From Cryptomeria japonica (taxonomy: Eukaryota; Streptophyta; Pinopsida; Cupressales; Cupressaceae), in assembly GCF_030272615.1 (NCBI RefSeq), contig NC_081409.1:528486291-528550290 (forward strand): a stretch of DNA of 64,000 nt, in the 5' to 3' direction. A program made the position numbers and the translations under genes. Below, in pieces: positions 23,346 through 35,250 of this stretch. Below the pieces are notes generated by a model that had not been told where the DNA came from, ran no database searches, and was given only the letters and a program-made list of their open reading frames with translations. Position 1 is the stretch's first letter. Each line of letters begins with the position of its first letter.

Positions 23346-24061
23346 TAGCTATCATCAAATTTAGCCATAAGACATGTACTTGTATTTGCATTCAAATGAA
23401 ATAGGTTACCTTTGGTCTGCATACTGGTGGCCACCAATTCACCATCTTTTCCTTTGATTCTGCAAACTCCATTCTTGAATTCCAGAGTGAGGCCACTATC
23501 ATTCAGCTGGGCAACACTCAGAAGGTTGTGTCTAAGACCATCAACCCAGTACACATTGTTAGCTCTAATCTTTCCATTCAGAGAGATGGACCCTCTACCT
23601 TTAACCATGCATGGTGCATCATTGCCAAAACTAACCGCACCACCATCATACTCCTCCAAGGATAGGAACTTGCTTCAGTAACCAGTCATATGGTGAGAAC
23701 AACCACTGTCAATGATCCACTCATTGGAATTATCAAACCGGGAGACAAGAGCCTTCTTGTCTGACACTTCTTCTTTGACAACAACAAACACAATATCTTC
23801 ATTTTCTTCATCCTCTGATTCTTCATCTATGACAGTTTCATCAACTACCACAAAATAGTTTCTCCGGTTTCCTCCTTTGAATTTCCTGAACCTTTCTGGT
23901 TTGTCCTTGTTATCGCCAGTAGGATAGTTGACAACAATATGTCCTATCTGGTTGCAAGAAAAGCATTTCAAAGGTATCTTACCTTTGTATTTACCGATTC
24001 CTTTAGGAAGCTTCCTGGCAAGGAGAGCTTCAAATGCCATCAGAATCTCCTCATCATCCAT
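23346..24061 (-). pseudogene. Zinc knuckle and aspartic protease of copia element F
   Basis: The nucleocapsid knuckle CFSCNQIGHIVVNYP has C-x2-C-x4-H, but the final cysteine is replaced by tyrosine. An acidic linker follows. The protease active site reads WIIDSGCSHHMTG with the normal D-S-G triad at about 23,690-23,730. One in-frame TGA follows, then the open stretch 23,659-23,345 with LRHNLLSVAQL, typical of copia protease to integrase linkers. Confidence 0.88.
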
Positions 24062-24754
24062 TTCTTTCCTCTATCTTGGTTCACCACTGGTGCTAGCTTC
24101 TTTTCCTTTTCTGGATGGAATAGTAGAAGCTTTAAAAGTTGATTCAGTCTTTTGAACACTACCATCAAAATTATTTATCTCATAGGCTATCAACTTTGCT
24201 ATGATGGAGTCCAAGGATACCTCAGTCTTGTCTATTGATTTCAGCTCCTGAATAACAGCAACCCTTATTGCATAGACCGGCAATAGGGATCTCAGGACAG
24301 TTCTTACCATAGTGGAATCTTCTATTTTACCACCTACACTCTTGATATCCCCAACAACTGTTTTGATTCTTATTCCATACTGCTGAATGGTCTCACCTTC
24401 AACCATCTGCATATCTTCAAACTTCCCTCTCAGGCTTTCTTCCTTAGCCTGTTTTACATGTTCATCACCACCATAGATATTTTCAAGAGCATCCCATACC
24501 CCTTTGGGATTTACCTTGTCCTGAACATCAATAAACTCAATGTCAGATAGACTACTAATAAGGGCTTCCATGACTTGCCCATTTTCTTGTATCTCTCTCT
24601 TTTGGTCATCGATGAGAGTACCGGTAGGGGCAACATAGACATTCTCAACATAGCTCTAGTGTTGAGCACCCATGTTTTTGATGAATATCTTCATCCTATC
24701 TTTCCATATACCAAAATTTTCCTTGTTAAACTTTGGACCTTCTCTCTTCATCAT
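24062..24754 (-). pseudogene. gag: gag of copia element F
   Basis: The first in-frame ATG is at 24,754, about 60 bases after the primer site. Residues include KFNKENFGIWKDRMK, then WDALENIYGGDEHVKQAKEE and LRGKFEDMQMVEGETIQQY, the pattern of the copia gag (UBN2-type) domain. A TAG lies just after MGAQH (about 24,655) and another stop at 24,071. This gag shares one frame with the rest of pol, as in Ty1/copia polyproteins. Confidence 0.88.
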
Positions 24755-24810
24755 TTGACTGGGATCTTTACCTCAAGTGGTAAAGCTTATAACATAGAGG
24801 ACCTGGAGGA

Positions 24811-24823
24811 TGCTCTGATACCA
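24811..24823 (-). promoter_or_regulatory. Initiator-Met tRNA primer-binding site of copia element F
   Basis: Plus strand tgctctgatacca, minus strand TGGTATCAGAGCA, two bases inside the 5' LTR. This is the standard site complementary to plant initiator tRNA-Met. Confidence 0.95.
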
Positions 24824-24825
24824 AT

Positions 24826-26317
24826 TGATAACTCAATGATGAATGAATAGTACCAAACCAGTACTAAGAGGGGGGGGTGAATCAGTATAGACAAAATACA
24901 GTCCTAAACCGGTTCAACAGCAATTACTCCAAATGACTGGCAAACAGTGACACTGGTTTGAAACAGAGTGCAACCGGTAAAACCCAGAACAACTAAAACA
25001 ATCATAAACTGGTTACTCACTTAGCTTTCCACTCAACTCAAAACTACACTACCATTTCACCCTTATGCATGAATAGGTAATCTATCATCATATCTTCACA
25101 ACAGCTAGTTCAACATGTTTTATTGACAGGCATAAAATACAGAACCATCATATGCTTAACAGGTAATAACAAAGCATCACAAGATAAAAGCATTACACAT
25201 GACACACATTATTTTACGTGGAAACCCAACTAGGAAAAACCATGGTGGGGATGAATACCCACAAGCTTGTTGTTGAACTCTTTGGAAGTCCGCTCTATTA
25301 GGAGCCTTGTCCTGTTGAAGACAGATACAATAGGTTATGTTAGGAACCGATCCTGTTAGGGATCACTCGGTTAAGGGATGGCTACAATACCCAGTTAAGG
25401 GTTAAACCTTGTTACATGTTACCTTGTTAGAGGATTTCAAGAACTCAATAGCTAAAGGATTTCTAGAGCTCTCTAGCTTTCCAGATCTCAATAACTTTGA
25501 GTTACCCTTTTAAGGGATTTACAGCAAGCCGGTTAAGGCTACCCTGTTAGGGGATTTTCCAATTGTTGAGGTGGTTAGAGATCAACAGGTATTACAATGA
25601 TTTAGTAACAACACTCAATGCCAATGTTGATCCACTTAAGCTCCTCTTCACCTTTTGCACTTACACTCTGCAGGTATCACTTCTCTCCTCTGGTCTGGCA
25701 AGAATCATGTATCCCTTCTCTTGGATACTCATGCACAACTTTTGCCAACAACCCTAGAAAGAGTCACAACATCAACCTTATAGAAAACACTTAGGTCGGA
25801 AGCATAAACCCTAAACCCTAAGCCTAATAGGTTAAGGAATTCAAATGGTTCAATCCTGACATTTGAGCATACTGCGTTGATCTCCATCGTTCGTTTTCCA
25901 TCGTTTCCATCGTGGCTGATGACCCATCACACATTATCACCATTTTATAGTCTTCTCATATTCCCGAGGTAGATAGGCAAGATCTTCTTTATGCACGATC
26001 CTTCACGCTGACAGGGCTTACATGGCAACATGATCTTGTTATTTGTTGTCATGCTAACTCATCGCACAAAGTCACCGGTTGAGCCACACAGGCTTGAAAC
26101 AATTCAACCGAAAACCCTAAAGTTGAGACTACCAACCGGTAGTCATATAATGCTTCCATGTGTTGGTTCACCTTGAACAAGCACACCACTTCACTTTGGC
26201 ACAAATGCTGGTTCACAGCGTTCTCACATATGCTGGTTCACACCTCTGCAACATATTGACATCAATGACAACATACAATGTCATTATGTCCTCATACCAG
26301 TTCACACAATGCCAACA
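24826..26317 (-). repeat. 5' LTR of copia element F
   Basis: Begins TGATAACTCAATGATGAATG and ends CACACAATGCCAACA; 1,492 bp. It pairs with 4,675-5,654 plus 19,966-20,454. It holds the uninterrupted site in which its partner received element A. Confidence 0.95.
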
Positions 26318-26800
26318 TTTACTATCTCAATCCAAACCTTTAATAAAACTGATGATGACATGCCCCTTGTATACCCATAGCTTATCCAATGCGACCAACA
26401 AGGACCACTTCAGTTAGATTGCTTTGAAAATGATGAGGCAATAGCTCCTGGAGCTTGGAGAAGCCATACCATAAGGTGATCACAAGGCTGGATTTGCTAT
26501 TGATTTAGATTCCATGACATATTTTGGGGAGTCAACTCCATCTTCCAATCACAAAACTATGAAAGAATAAAAAAGAAAAAAATCAAAAGAATAGGTCTTC
26601 GGGTGAAAACCATAAGGTGCCCTCTGACCACAAAAAAGTAAAAACAAAGGATGTACTTGCGGGTGAAAACCTCTCTGAGGCGCCCAAAGGTGGAAGATTG
26701 GACATAACCCCATAAGGTAAGGACAAATCAACATTTCTTGTGGAAATTACTAGAGATAAATTTGGGTACACTTGGCAACCCTAAAGTCATTCATTTTGCT
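26318..26800 (+). other. Spacer of element E between G-patch linker and RT
   Basis: The first 150 bases keep linker-like coding traces (PLQLDCFENDEAIAPGAW). From about 26,520 the sequence is A-rich and non-coding, with two modules: gggtgaaaaccataaggtgc at 26,601 and gggtgaaaacctctctgagg at 26,661. The same kind of module follows integrase at 30,161-30,230. Coding resumes near 26,800. Element B has no such gap. Confidence 0.5.
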
Positions 26801-27714
26801 GCTTCATTGTGAGAACAAGAAAGAATAGATTTTGTCAACTTTATCCTTCAGAAGCAAATTAATTTTGCATGGTCTTATGTAGACATTCCTGACCTTGATC
26901 CAGAATTAGTTCTTTATCATCTGCCACTAAAACCAGGTGCCAAGCCTATCAATCAAAAACTAAGAAAAATGCATCCGCAAGTGGCCCTACTAGTCAAAGC
27001 CGAACTCAAGAAATTGCTGGATGTGGGATTTATTAGACCAATTGATTATGTAGAGTGGATCTCCAACTTATTGCCAGTCAGCAAACCAACTGGGGGCATC
27101 AGAATTTGCACTGATTTTAGAGACTTAAACAAAGAATACCCTAAAGATGACTTTCCTCTACCAAATATTGACATCATAGTATACATGATAGATGGATATG
27201 AGATGTTGTCACTAATGGATGGTTTTTCTAGGTACAAAAAATCCGAATCGCTCCAGAAAACCAACACAAAATTGTCTTTACATGTGCTTGGGCAACCTAT
27301 TGTTGGAATGTGATGCCATTTGGCCTAAAAAATGTAGGAGCAACATATCAGAGAGCCATGATGACAATTTTTCATGAGTACATGCATACACTAATGGAGG
27401 ACTATGTGGATGACTTGTTGTGTAAATTAGTTACTAGAGATAGTCATCTGGCTATTTTAGGCCCAATCTTTGACCGAATGAAGGAATACAAGCTTAGAAT
27501 CAACTCAAAGAAGTATTTCTTTGGGGTAACAACCAGAAAACTATTAGGATATATTGTTTCTCAAAGAGGCATAGAAGTGGACCCTGCAAAGGTCAAATCA
27601 ATCCTAGATATACCTCCTCCTACCAATCTTCATCAACTAAGAAGTCTTCAGGGCAAGTTACAATCAATCTGGCGGATCATAGCTCAATTAGCAAATAAGT
27701 GTCACCCCTTCTAA
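26801..27714 (+). pseudogene. Reverse transcriptase of element E
   Basis: The Ty3/gypsy RT signature is clear: LLVKAELKKLLDVGFIRPID, GGIRICTDFRDLN, YPKDDFPLPNID and the catalytic box EDYVDDLL at about 27,400-27,423. MPFGLKNVGATYQRAM and RINSKKYFFGVTTRKLLGY follow. A one-base frameshift near 27,236 moves the frame between the SLMDGFS motif and MPFGLKN. The YVDD box is intact. A stop follows at 27,712. Confidence 0.9.
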
Positions 27715-28560
27715 CATTTTTTGCACAAAGGGGTAGTTTTTAAATGGATCAATTGGTGTCAATGGGCATTCTAATCTTTAAAAGAGTATCTTCTATCACC
27801 ACTTGTCTTAATGTCTCCCATAGATGGAAATCCCTTCATTTTGTATATCTCTGCAATAGATACAACATTAGGAGCTCTTTTGGCCCAACAAGATGAACAA
27901 GGAAAAGAGCAGGCTATTTATTATATTAGTCGGACATTAGTGTGCTATGAATTAAACTATTCTACCATTGAGCGGGCATGCCTGGTAGTCGTATTTGTAG
28001 TTCAAAAGCTTCAACATTATATGCTAAATAATAAGACATTGTTGGTAGCCAAGATTGATCCATTGAATTATTTGCTTAGCAAAGAAGCACTCATAGGTCA
28101 CCTAGAAAAATGGGTCATGATTTTAACCGAGTTTGATATTGAATACACTAAAAGAAAAGAAATAAAAGGACAAGTCATAGCTGATCAACTCGCAGATGCA
28201 CCTGTCCAAGATGATCATCTAATGTTGACTGATTTTCCAGTTTAATCACTATTTACTATCACATCTTCTAATGAATGGCAATTATATTTTGATGGATCCC
28301 ACACAAGATTTGGTTCAAGGACAGGTATCTTATTTGTAACCCCTCAAGGTGATGCTATTCCAAAATACTACAAAATAACTTTTCATTGCACCAATAATAT
28401 TGTAGAATATGAGGCTTTGGTTACTAGACTTAGAATAGCAATTCAGTGGCATATTACATATTTGCAGGTCTATGGACATTCTCAGTTAGTCATCTACCAA
28501 GTAAATGATGACTATGAAACAAAAGATAAAAATATTCTCCTTATAAGCACATGGTAGAAC
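27715..28560 (+). pseudogene. Two RNase H domains of element E
   Basis: The RT-linked RNase H reads LYISAIDTTLGALLAQQDEQ, EQAIYYISRTL and LVAKIDPLNYLLSKE. It is followed after a stop at 28,243 by a second RNase H: WQLYFDGSHTRFGSRTGILF, NNIVEYEALVTRL and YGHSQLVIYQVN. In the second domain the third acidic residue (YGDSQ in B) is replaced by histidine. Two RNase H domains in tandem, the second of archaeal type, are a known hallmark of the Tat lineage. Confidence 0.85.
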
Positions 28561-28779
28561 ATTTTAAGACAAAATTCACTATTTTCCAATTTAATCAAGT
28601 CCCCCACCTTTAGAACAAATCAACAGATGCTATGGAAACTATTTCCTCTATGTTGGATATGCCTCAAAATATGGACAAATGTGTATTTTTGGTAGAGAAG
28701 TTGTTGATCCCATCTTTTGAAATTTTGACATCAGATTTGGTGTGTGTCCTTGTTGGTCCTACTCCCCGTCGTACAAATA

Positions 28780-30030
28780 AATCTACGAACACCTAAAATC
28801 CCAAACCATACCTCCAAACCTTTCTACCAGCCAACGTCGAGCCTTTATTAGACAAGCTGCAAAATATATCATCATTGGTGATACCCTCTACCATCGATCC
28901 TTTGACCAAACCCTCCTCAGGTGTCTGGATTCTGATGAAGCACAAATGGCTTTACACGAAGTTCATGATGGTATATGTGGGAGCCATTTCAATGGTCTTA
29001 GCATCGCTAAAAAGTTGGTCTGACCTAGATATTATTGGCCAACAATGGAAAAAGAGGCCCATGACTTTGCTAAGAAGTTTTACAAACTCTAGATGCATGG
29101 AGATTACACTCATGCACCAACACAAGAACTTTAGCTTGTCATATCTTCATGGCCCTTTACTCAATGGGGGCTTTATCTCATTGGAAACATCCACCCAACA
29201 TCAGCAAACAGATGTAATTTTATCATAACGGCCACATAATACTTTACAAAATGGATTAAGGCTATACCCATGACCTATATCATGGGCACATAGATTTCCA
29301 AGTTCATTTTAAACTATATCATATGTCGATATGGAGTCCCTCTTGCTATAGTCATTGACAATGGTCATGCATTTAAAAATAAAGATGCTTGCAAACTCTG
29401 TGAGAAGTTTCACATTCAACATCTCTTCTCAACCCCAAATTATCCATAGAGTAATGGCCAAGTTGAGGCATCAAATAAAAAAATCATCAAAATACTCAAA
29501 AAGGTTGTCAATGATACTAGTCGAGATTGGCATGTATAGTTGAATCCAGCTTTATGGGCTTATCGTACTTCTATTTGCACCCCTATCGGCACAACAACTT
29601 ACTCTCCAGTGTATAGTCTGGAAGCTATCTTACCTTTGGAGGTTGAGATTCCATCCTTGTGATTCTCCTTATAGTACTTGATTGATGATGAACAGTATAG
29701 AGTTTCTAGGCTGCACCATCTTGAAATGCTAGATGAAAGGCATCAAACAACTTTCGCATATTTGCAAGCATATCAAAACCATCTTCATCGCACCTATAAC
29801 AAGAAAGTCAAAGGGCAACACTTCAAAGTGGGAGACTTGGTCCTAAAATCCAACCCCAAGAATTCACAATCTACTGAGATTATTAAGGGAAAATTTGAAC
29901 CTAATTGGGTTGGCCTTTTCATCATAATTGGAGCATATGGTTCAGGTGCTTATCAGCTTGCAAACCTAGAGGGATAACCACTATCAGATCCTGTGAATAG
30001 AATGCACCTCCAGAAGTATTATACATAGGT
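28780..30030 (+). pseudogene. Integrase of element E
   Basis: Pieces match element B's integrase in order: DTLYHRSFDQTLLRCLDSDE, HEVHDGICGSHFNGL, YGVPLAIVIDNGHAF (second aspartate), NGQVEASNKKIIKILKK (glutamate) and the C-terminal VKGQHFKVGDLVLKSNPKN with KGKFEPNWVGLFII. Frames change and stops interrupt several times (about 29,024, 29,090, 29,448, 29,535 and 29,660). The first catalytic aspartate is not recognisable. Ends at about 30,026, followed by spacer. Confidence 0.85.
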
Positions 30031-30460
30031 TTTTCTTAGCAGTTCTTCAATATGATCATAAAAAAATACAAAAAAAAGTGAAAAGAAAAACAAATGACAA
30101 AAAAAGTATTAAAAAAAAACAACAAAAAACAAAAATAGTATAGAAAAACCATTCACCCTCTAGTGAAAACCTAACAAATAGACGCTTTGGGAGAGTACCA
30201 TGGTGAAAACTTGGCAAACAGGTGGCACATGTAGCAAGGTCATTTCTCCTTCATCTACCATGATTCCCTTTGTACATAGCACAAAGTTTTTTCATTCCTA
30301 TCCATTTTGATTTGACCTAGTGTCCTTCTCTAGGCCTGTGATTGGCTAGCATCAATGTCTTTCTTGGTTGATTGCTAATCCTTGTACATATGTTTTATGT
30401 CCTAGTCACTGTACATATTTTGGACCTTAATTAGGGGCAAATCCCTTGTCATGATCAATT
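30031..30460 (+). other. Post-integrase spacer of element E
   Basis: A-rich run (30,060-30,150), then tagtgaaaacctaacaaata at 30,161 and tggtgaaaacttggcaaaca at 30,201, the same modules as in A and B. At 30,432 ttaattaggggcaaa resembles the polypurine tract of this group, but no LTR-like start follows, so the 3' border of E is not fixed. Confidence 0.45.
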
Positions 30461-31680
30461 GATGAAGTTATCATAGTGAACAGTGTTGGTTCCTTTTTAT
30501 GCTGAACAACAAAATCAGCAACCAGTGTAATCTACAACCAAATTATTGAAAGGTAGCCAACCTCAACTATAATTTCCAAGGATTAACTGGACCAACTAAC
30601 AAGGATGTTTTAAATCCTTCTACTCTTTAGGCTCTGCAAAACCTAGGCGGGTATACCTTTTGATGCTTAAGATCTAGACCTTTGACACATCTTATGATAG
30701 CATCAATAGAAAGCAAATAAACCATTCCACAAGCTCACCAATTTAAGTAATACGTACAGATGGGCTAGACCTTGTACAAATACTAGATGAGATAGAGATT
30801 TGGAAGGATAGGACACTAACCCCTAAAACATGAAGGGAAATAGATTTGTCTTTTAAAATATATTTCTCTAAGAACATCCCCAAAACTTGTGAGACCAGTG
30901 CCTTATCTAAGGGCAACAGAGTCATATATCAAACTGTAAATGATAGCATGTACTACAAATCCATCTTCATTATTAATATCCCTGTATTAATGCCTTACAA
31001 AAATGCATTACTCAACTCATTCACAAAACCATCAGATCTAGAAAAATGTATATCCCATTATCTATGATGTATTATAGAATTTAAATTCCTCCTTGAAGAA
31101 TGCCTGCAAACAATTACTACAACCTCCTTGAAATTGACAAACTTCAAACCTCCTTAAGGCCTTCAATTTATAACAACAAGAAATACATCCAGAAATGAAT
31201 TCTGTGTGAATTTTTGCATGCCTTACATACACAAGAACCTACAGCAAAACATCTACAACAAGAAAGAACTCTATTACTCAAAAGAAAAACCCTGCCCTAT
31301 ACAATATTGAAGAGAACTCAGAAATGGAAGCCATCAAATCTGGAGCATTTCTCCAAATTTCTAGAACCTTTACAATTGATAAGAAATCAGAATGAGAAGG
31401 AGAGGGAAAGGATCAGATCTGCAACCGAAATTGCCAAGTGTCTCCTATGTCCCTAACTGCAAAAAATCTTCTTCATTCCCGTACAAACTACTCCCGAAAT
31501 ATCCCAAATTGGCTAAAATTAACTGCCTGATCAGATTCCTTATCCCGAGAGCTTTCCGGCAATATATAATACATCATATTCTGAGCAAAAATGAGACCCT
31601 GAACAAATTAATCATTTATGTGTGCACATCATTTAAATTTTTGAATTTTTAATATAGTTTGCACTATGTATTTAAACTGA
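30461..31680. other. No recognised feature
   Basis: AT-rich DNA. The open frames are short and have no family resemblance. It may be the 3' untranslated part of E or an older element; I cannot tell. Confidence 0.4.
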
Positions 31681-32370
31681 TTTTAATTTTGATTTTTGGC
31701 TCCTTTTTGGCCTGACGCCCTACCACGTGGCAACCCCTGATTGGTCGATGGAATCCACTTGGTGCCACCTCAGATGACACCTCATCACCTCCATGTGTAC
31801 ACCACATCACTGCCACTTGTCTGTCCACTTGTACGCCACGTGTGTGCCACATCACCGCCACCTAAGCTCCACCTCACCGAGACCTGCCTGTTGAACCTCT
31901 AATTGGACCTGTCACCTAGCTTTTGCCATTTCACAGATGGTATGTTTCATGCATCTTTGAGCTCCGAAATCGCGCGGACCGTCGGATCATCTCGGACTTG
32001 CATGATCTTTAACTTGCTGCATTTTCACCAACTCGCTTTCGCCATTTCGTAGCCTTTAACCTTCATGCATCTCGCCTTCGTGAAGTCACATCGATCGTCG
32101 ATCCTCTCCAAACTTGCTCACTGTTTAAGTCGGCCCTTCTCTGCAAAACTTTGCCCAGCTACCTTGAGAAGTGTGCCCATGTGGGGTCCACCTGTCACCA
32201 TCTGTTGTCTTCTCGATCACCTTGGGAACCGCACCCATGCACGTGGGGTCCATCTTGGGTGCCCAACAGGCACCGTCCGTCAAAAGCCTTGAGGCTTTGA
32301 CATTATACATTAGTGGAGGTTTAATTATAAACACCAAAAAGAACCATTTCCCAATCAATGTGGGATAAAA
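31681..32370. other. Relatively GC-rich unassigned segment with a USE-like and TATA-like pair
   Basis: Clearly less AT-rich than its surroundings, with repeated ccacgtg and ccacatcac words around 31,720-31,860. On the minus strand ATCCCACATTG (32,366-32,356) is followed 23 bases later by TTTATAATTAA (32,332-32,322). This resembles the upstream element and TATA pair of plant snRNA-type promoters, whose consensus is RTCCCACATCG. Downstream on the minus strand a hairpin GTCAAAGCCTCAAGGCTTTT occurs (32,303-32,284). No snRNA is recognised. It may be an LTR promoter. Confidence 0.3.
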
Positions 32371-32429
32371 GACTCTGCCTGTAACTGCATTTTTTGAGCT
32401 TTTCCAAAGACTTCATCACTCCTCTTCCT

Positions 32430-33620
32430 CATCCACCATGCATAGGGGCTTCATTAGTCTCCATGACATCTTCTATTTGCCATGTTTTCGCTATTATTTC
32501 AATGGCTGAGGTTTTCAAAATGTTTTCAATTACCACGCACAGCAGGAGGAGACTTTGGATCAGCTAAATTGCATTTGATATTTTTAATGTTTCCATTGCT
32601 TTTCCCAGCCATTCCCATGGCTCACAACAGGGGATACTCTGGCATTAAACCTAAAATTTTAATGGTGCACTTCATGCCATGCTGCATTTACTTGGAAATC
32701 TTCAATGTGCCCCTTTACATTTGCCTCAAAATTTTGGCATTTACAACTGCCAACGTAATTTCATTGAAAACTTAAATTGCTTTGCTATTTGCCATTTTCA
32801 ACAACTAATAGTTTCATTGTTATCTATTTCATTAACCACGCTGGAGAGGAGATTTGCATTAAACATGCTAATTTGTAATTTGCTTGAAAGCTTCCAACGT
32901 TGTTTTAAATATCCATTTGTCTGTTGTACTTTTCTTTTTATCTGCTAAAGGTTTTTTGTTGTTTCAATTTGTATTTGCTAACATCAGCAAGCTATATTCT
33001 AAATTCATTCTTTCTACGTAACTCCAAGATTATAATCACCAGGGGACATTGCTGGCATTGCCATTTTCTATTGGTGTTTAATTACCCTCATGCCATCTAC
33101 CACTTTGCCTTTGGCTGAAAGTTTATAATGCCCTTTGACATGCCACGCTTCCTTCTCCAAAACACCATGATGCCTTCATTTTCTCTAAAACTTCCTTTAT
33201 TTGCTGCTGAATTTGGTTTAAACACTCACCAATTGCATTTGGTTTTAACTTATGCTTCTCCTCCAGCCAACACACCACACTTGCATTTGTTAAATTTTTG
33301 CACAGCAGAGAGGATGTTGACAACACACCTGCTAATTGCATTTTTCTTGAAGTTTATGTTTCTCAGAGACCCACGTAGGGAGGACTTTGGCATTTTAACT
33401 TGCCAAATCTGCATTAAAAGTTTCTGTTGTTCAAGAAAAACCACATAGAGGGGAGTTACTCCTGGCACCATTTTCATTTGCTGATATAAACACATAACTC
33501 ATTTTTTACACAGCCATTGCATTTGTATTAAATTTTAAAAACCTCTTCATTGTTGACTCCTATGGCAGAGGGGAGGAGGATGTTGGTTGGGCTTTATGCC
33601 TGGCAATTGAATTTGCTATG
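32430..33620. repeat. Diverged, irregular repeat array
   Basis: A word of the type cagaggggaggacattggcat recurs about nine times with drift, near 32,438, 32,540, 32,618, 32,840, 33,042, 33,302, 33,372, 33,443 and 33,563. It is often followed by ttgcatttg (for example 32,571, 33,233, 33,281, 33,517). Spacing varies from 70 to 260 bp. Probably an old tandem array; short open frames across it look accidental. Confidence 0.45.
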
Positions 33621-34979
33621 TGTTTTCAATGCCTCCCTCACTGTCCAGTTGGCGAAGAAATCTTTCTCTTCGAAATACCATGCATATCAACCAAAACATA
33701 AAGGATCATTAAATAAACCAAGCTAGCACTGATATGCATTGGCATGCATGTAGACCACTTTTCCTTTAAAATTAACACTATAAAGGCATGAGCCAAGTCA
33801 GGCCCCAAAGTGGGTCCGACTAAAAAAAAATTCATTTTCAAGCAACTGGCCTTCGAAATGCTTCAGACACCTCAAACACACCTCTGGAAATGATCGGCAA
33901 CGTTTTCGGATCACCAAATTGAGTTTTGCAACTTTCAAGCAATTACGCCACATTTTCGCATTTAATCGCAAAGACGTATTTTTCAAGCCAGTCAAATCAC
34001 CTTTCTGGACCTCGCCATCTGACAGGTGTGTACTCTGAAATACAAGGATGAACTCTACCAAAGGGTTTCTCAAAATGAGTCCTGAGCGAAGAGATATTAA
34101 TCGGCAAAAATGGCCAACTGGCTTTGTTGACACTGTGGACCTGATGAAGTCAATGTTCTGGCAACACATGATGCCTTTCTCAAAAATATCAAACGACCTC
34201 CGTAGGCCCTCAAATTTGAAACATAGGCACCTTTAAGTACATATTGAAACTTAGAATTATCAGTTCAATCACAAGACTGATAGGATGCAAATGGTGTGCT
34301 CATGAAAATGGCTACATTAACTGATATAACACTGAAAGTGCAGAAGACTGAAAATGATAGTTCAATGAACCCTTTTGCAAACTGACTAAACAGATTAGTA
34401 GGAGCCTGAAATTGGAAATATAGCTCATCATTTATACCAAAATTAACCCAGAAGAAACATTTTGGCATGACACTCACTGAGGCAACTTTTACACTTGTGC
34501 AAAACAGGGCTCCGACTAGTTGTCGAAACAGGGACTTGCCAAAACACACAAACTGCAAACGAATTGATCTTCAAAAACTGAGCAGATGGATTCATTGGGA
34601 CCTAAAATTTTACAAGATGACTCATATTTATGCATAAAATTGAATCCATTTTGAAATTCTCTATGGAAATCAACAGGGCAAAAGATATAAACACCCAAAG
34701 TAAGCTACTCAATAAAATCTGCATTTGTGCCTAAAATGCACTTTCAGCTCACCCCTTGAAATGGGTACCTCATAAACTGATCCAAACTTAATTCTGAAAG
34801 TTGCACATCACTGCATAGGCCAAATGAAAGGTGTAGGACATGAATCCCGAGCCTTACCCCTTGAAAATCAACTGGCTCCACTTTACCCTCTTTCTAACTA
34901 AGCCATTCAAACTAACTCATTTGGAAATGCAAAGCAAAAAATTGAATTGGGCCTCAAGACTTGACTCAATTTTAATGAG
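33621..34979. other. No recognised feature; possibly the interior of element C
   Basis: AT-rich and non-coding, without a clear LTR border or domain. It lies directly upstream of blocks that belong to element C, so it may be that element's internal region. Confidence 0.35.
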
Positions 34980-34984
34980 TCCCA

Positions 34985-35250
34985 ACAAACAGGTCAGAGG
35001 TTACAACATGTACATAACTTATAAAGTCTTGAAAAACCCCTAAAAATCAAATAAAGTCTTGAAAAAATCCCTAAAAATCATATAAAGTCATGAAAAAAAA
35101 TCATAAAATATCCTAAAATAATTCCACAAAAATTCATAAAATGACCTGAAATAATCCAAAAACATCGTCAAATGTCCTAAAAAAAAGTACAAATTTTTTT
35201 TTAATATTTCAAAAACCCTAAAAATTGAAAAACATGAAAAATCCAAAAAC
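34985..35250. repeat. A-rich tandem repeat of element C
   Basis: Units of the type aaaaatcatataaagtcatg and aaaatgtcctaaaa. It is the inverse counterpart of the T-rich array in A at 10,975-11,285. Confidence 0.6.

Larger units (their letters stand above)
4675..26317 (-). mobile_element. Element F: Ty1/copia retrotransposon, interrupted by element A
   Basis: Structure read leftward: 5' LTR 24,826-26,317, initiator-Met primer site 24,811-24,823, a gag-pol frame 24,754-20,669 in copia order (gag, protease, integrase, RT, RNase H), polypurine tract near 20,454-20,470, and 3' LTR 20,454-19,966 plus 5,654-4,675. The 3' LTR is split by element A. Without A the element is about 7.3 kb, with LTRs of about 1.47-1.49 kb. 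The 5' LTR shows the empty site for A: a single CTAAT near 25,826. Confidence 0.92.
1869..30460 (+). mobile_element. Element E: old Tat-lineage Ty3/gypsy retrotransposon, split by insertions of G and F
   Basis: The left part (1869-4674) holds gag, protease and G-patch remnants. The right part (26,318 to about 30,460) holds reverse transcriptase, two RNase H domains and integrase, in the order expected for a plus-strand Tat element. The halves are separated by copia element F, flanked by tttat (4670-4674) and tttac (26,318-26,322), four of five bases alike. The 5' LTR and start of gag are missing because G inserted there. I did not identify a 3' LTR. Many stops and several frameshifts make E the most decayed coding element here, as expected for the oldest layer. 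Confidence 0.82.

Noticed and set aside
30461-34979. A host gene in the unassigned segment
   Set aside because: No open frame with recognisable domain, no convincing splice pattern and no RNA gene; it is left as unassigned DNA.
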